A DNA stretch of 5,813 bases. Source: Thermoplasmata archaeon. Its GTDB lineage: Archaea > Thermoplasmatota > Thermoplasmata > Thermoplasmatales > Aciduliprofundaceae. Numbering within the stretch: position 1 is the stretch's first letter; each line of letters opens with the position of its first letter. The stretch spans positions 1-5,813 of the forward strand of contig JAGHBQ010000025.1 in NCBI GenBank assembly GCA_021160945.1, written 5' to 3'. A model generated the notes under the pieces. The model saw only the letters and a program-made list of their open reading frames with translations, had not been told where the DNA came from and searched no databases. Positions 5,568 to 5,813 of this stretch are shown here, one piece after another. The position numbers were made by a program, and so were the translations under genes.

Positions 5568-5813
5568 TTTCTATGCTTTCCCTGAGTTCTCTGTAGCTCT
5601 CCTTTATTTCCTGCACTATAACCTTGGTATCAGAGATCACCGGCATGAAATTGGTATCTCCATTCCATCTTGGTACAATATGAAGATGAATGTGCCCCTC
5701 TATTCCTGCACCTCCAGCTCTTCCTATATTTATTCCAAGATTGAATCCCTGTGGCTTCATGCTTTTCTTTATTGCTTTTATGGCCAGAGAGGCAAGAGTA
5801 TGTATATTATGCA
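5548..5813 (-). CDS. HIT-family nucleotide phosphorylase/hydrolase (5' end outside window)
   Basis: The C-terminal 87 residues of a histidine-triad protein; the frame is open to the right edge, so the start is missing. The catalytic triad motif is clear: GHIHLHIVPRW, with histidines at positions 40, 42 and 44 of the visible part. The preceding GFNLGINIGRAGGAGIEGH and the following GDTNFMPVISDTK match the branch that includes the mycobacterial Ap4A phosphorylase Rv2613c and its archaeal relatives rather than Hint-type phosphoramidases. Such enzymes split dinucleoside polyphosphates such as Ap4A. A helix with charged residues closes the protein. An ATG at 5760 is internal, because protein-like sequence (HTLASLAIKAIKKS) continues upstream. 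It converges on the CRM gene with a 20-bp 3' overlap. The exact substrate is inferred from motif similarity. Confidence 0.9.
   Translation of the reverse strand, partial: HNIHTLASLAIKAIKKSMKPQGFNLGINIGRAGGAGIEGHIHLHIVPRWNGDTNFMPVISDTKVIVQEIKESYRELRESIEIILSEE

Overview
This AT-rich window comes from an archaeon. The evidence is a Nep1-type SPOUT rRNA methyltransferase, a TtuA/NcsA-type tRNA thiolase with two zinc fingers, archaeal BRE/TATA-like boxes, Shine-Dalgarno sites matching the 3' end of archaeal 16S rRNA (AGGAGGTGAT), and heavy use of ATA, AGA and AGG codons. Two genes look leaderless while genes inside operons carry ribosome-binding sites, which is a style seen in Thermoplasmatota and related euryarchaea. 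An Aciduliprofundum-like lineage would fit, but that is an impression and was not tested.

Layout. (1) Positions 1-2881, plus strand: a tight phosphate operon with a PiT-family phosphate permease, a PhoU-like DUF47 protein and a DHH/DHHA1 phosphoesterase, driven by a TATA box at the left edge. (2) Positions 2871-3788, minus strand: a tRNA 2-thiolation enzyme (TtuA/NcsA family) with its own promoter. Its 3' end overlaps the DHH gene by 11 bp, tail to tail. (3) Positions 3859-4326, minus strand: what looks at first like an empty intergenic stretch holds a broken gene. A protein-like reading can be followed through a GATG tandem duplication, an in-frame TAA and a lost G in a G-run. Its family is not recognised. 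(4) Positions 4384-5567, plus strand: a ribosome-biogenesis operon with an unrecognised 93-residue protein, Nep1 overlapping it by ATGA, and a CRM/YhbY-type RNA-binding protein. (5) Positions 5548-5813, minus strand: the C-terminal part of a HIT-family nucleotide phosphorylase/hydrolase that runs off the right edge and overlaps the CRM gene by 20 bp, tail to tail.

How the genes work together. The first operon imports phosphate, probably regulates that import, and may recycle phosphate or nucleotides through the DHH enzyme. The thiolase, Nep1 and the CRM protein all act on tRNA, rRNA or the ribosome. Most of the window is conserved archaeal housekeeping sequence. The least expected item is the decaying gene between the thiolase and the Nep1 operon. 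I see no CRISPR array, insertion sequence, tRNA, rRNA or defence system here.
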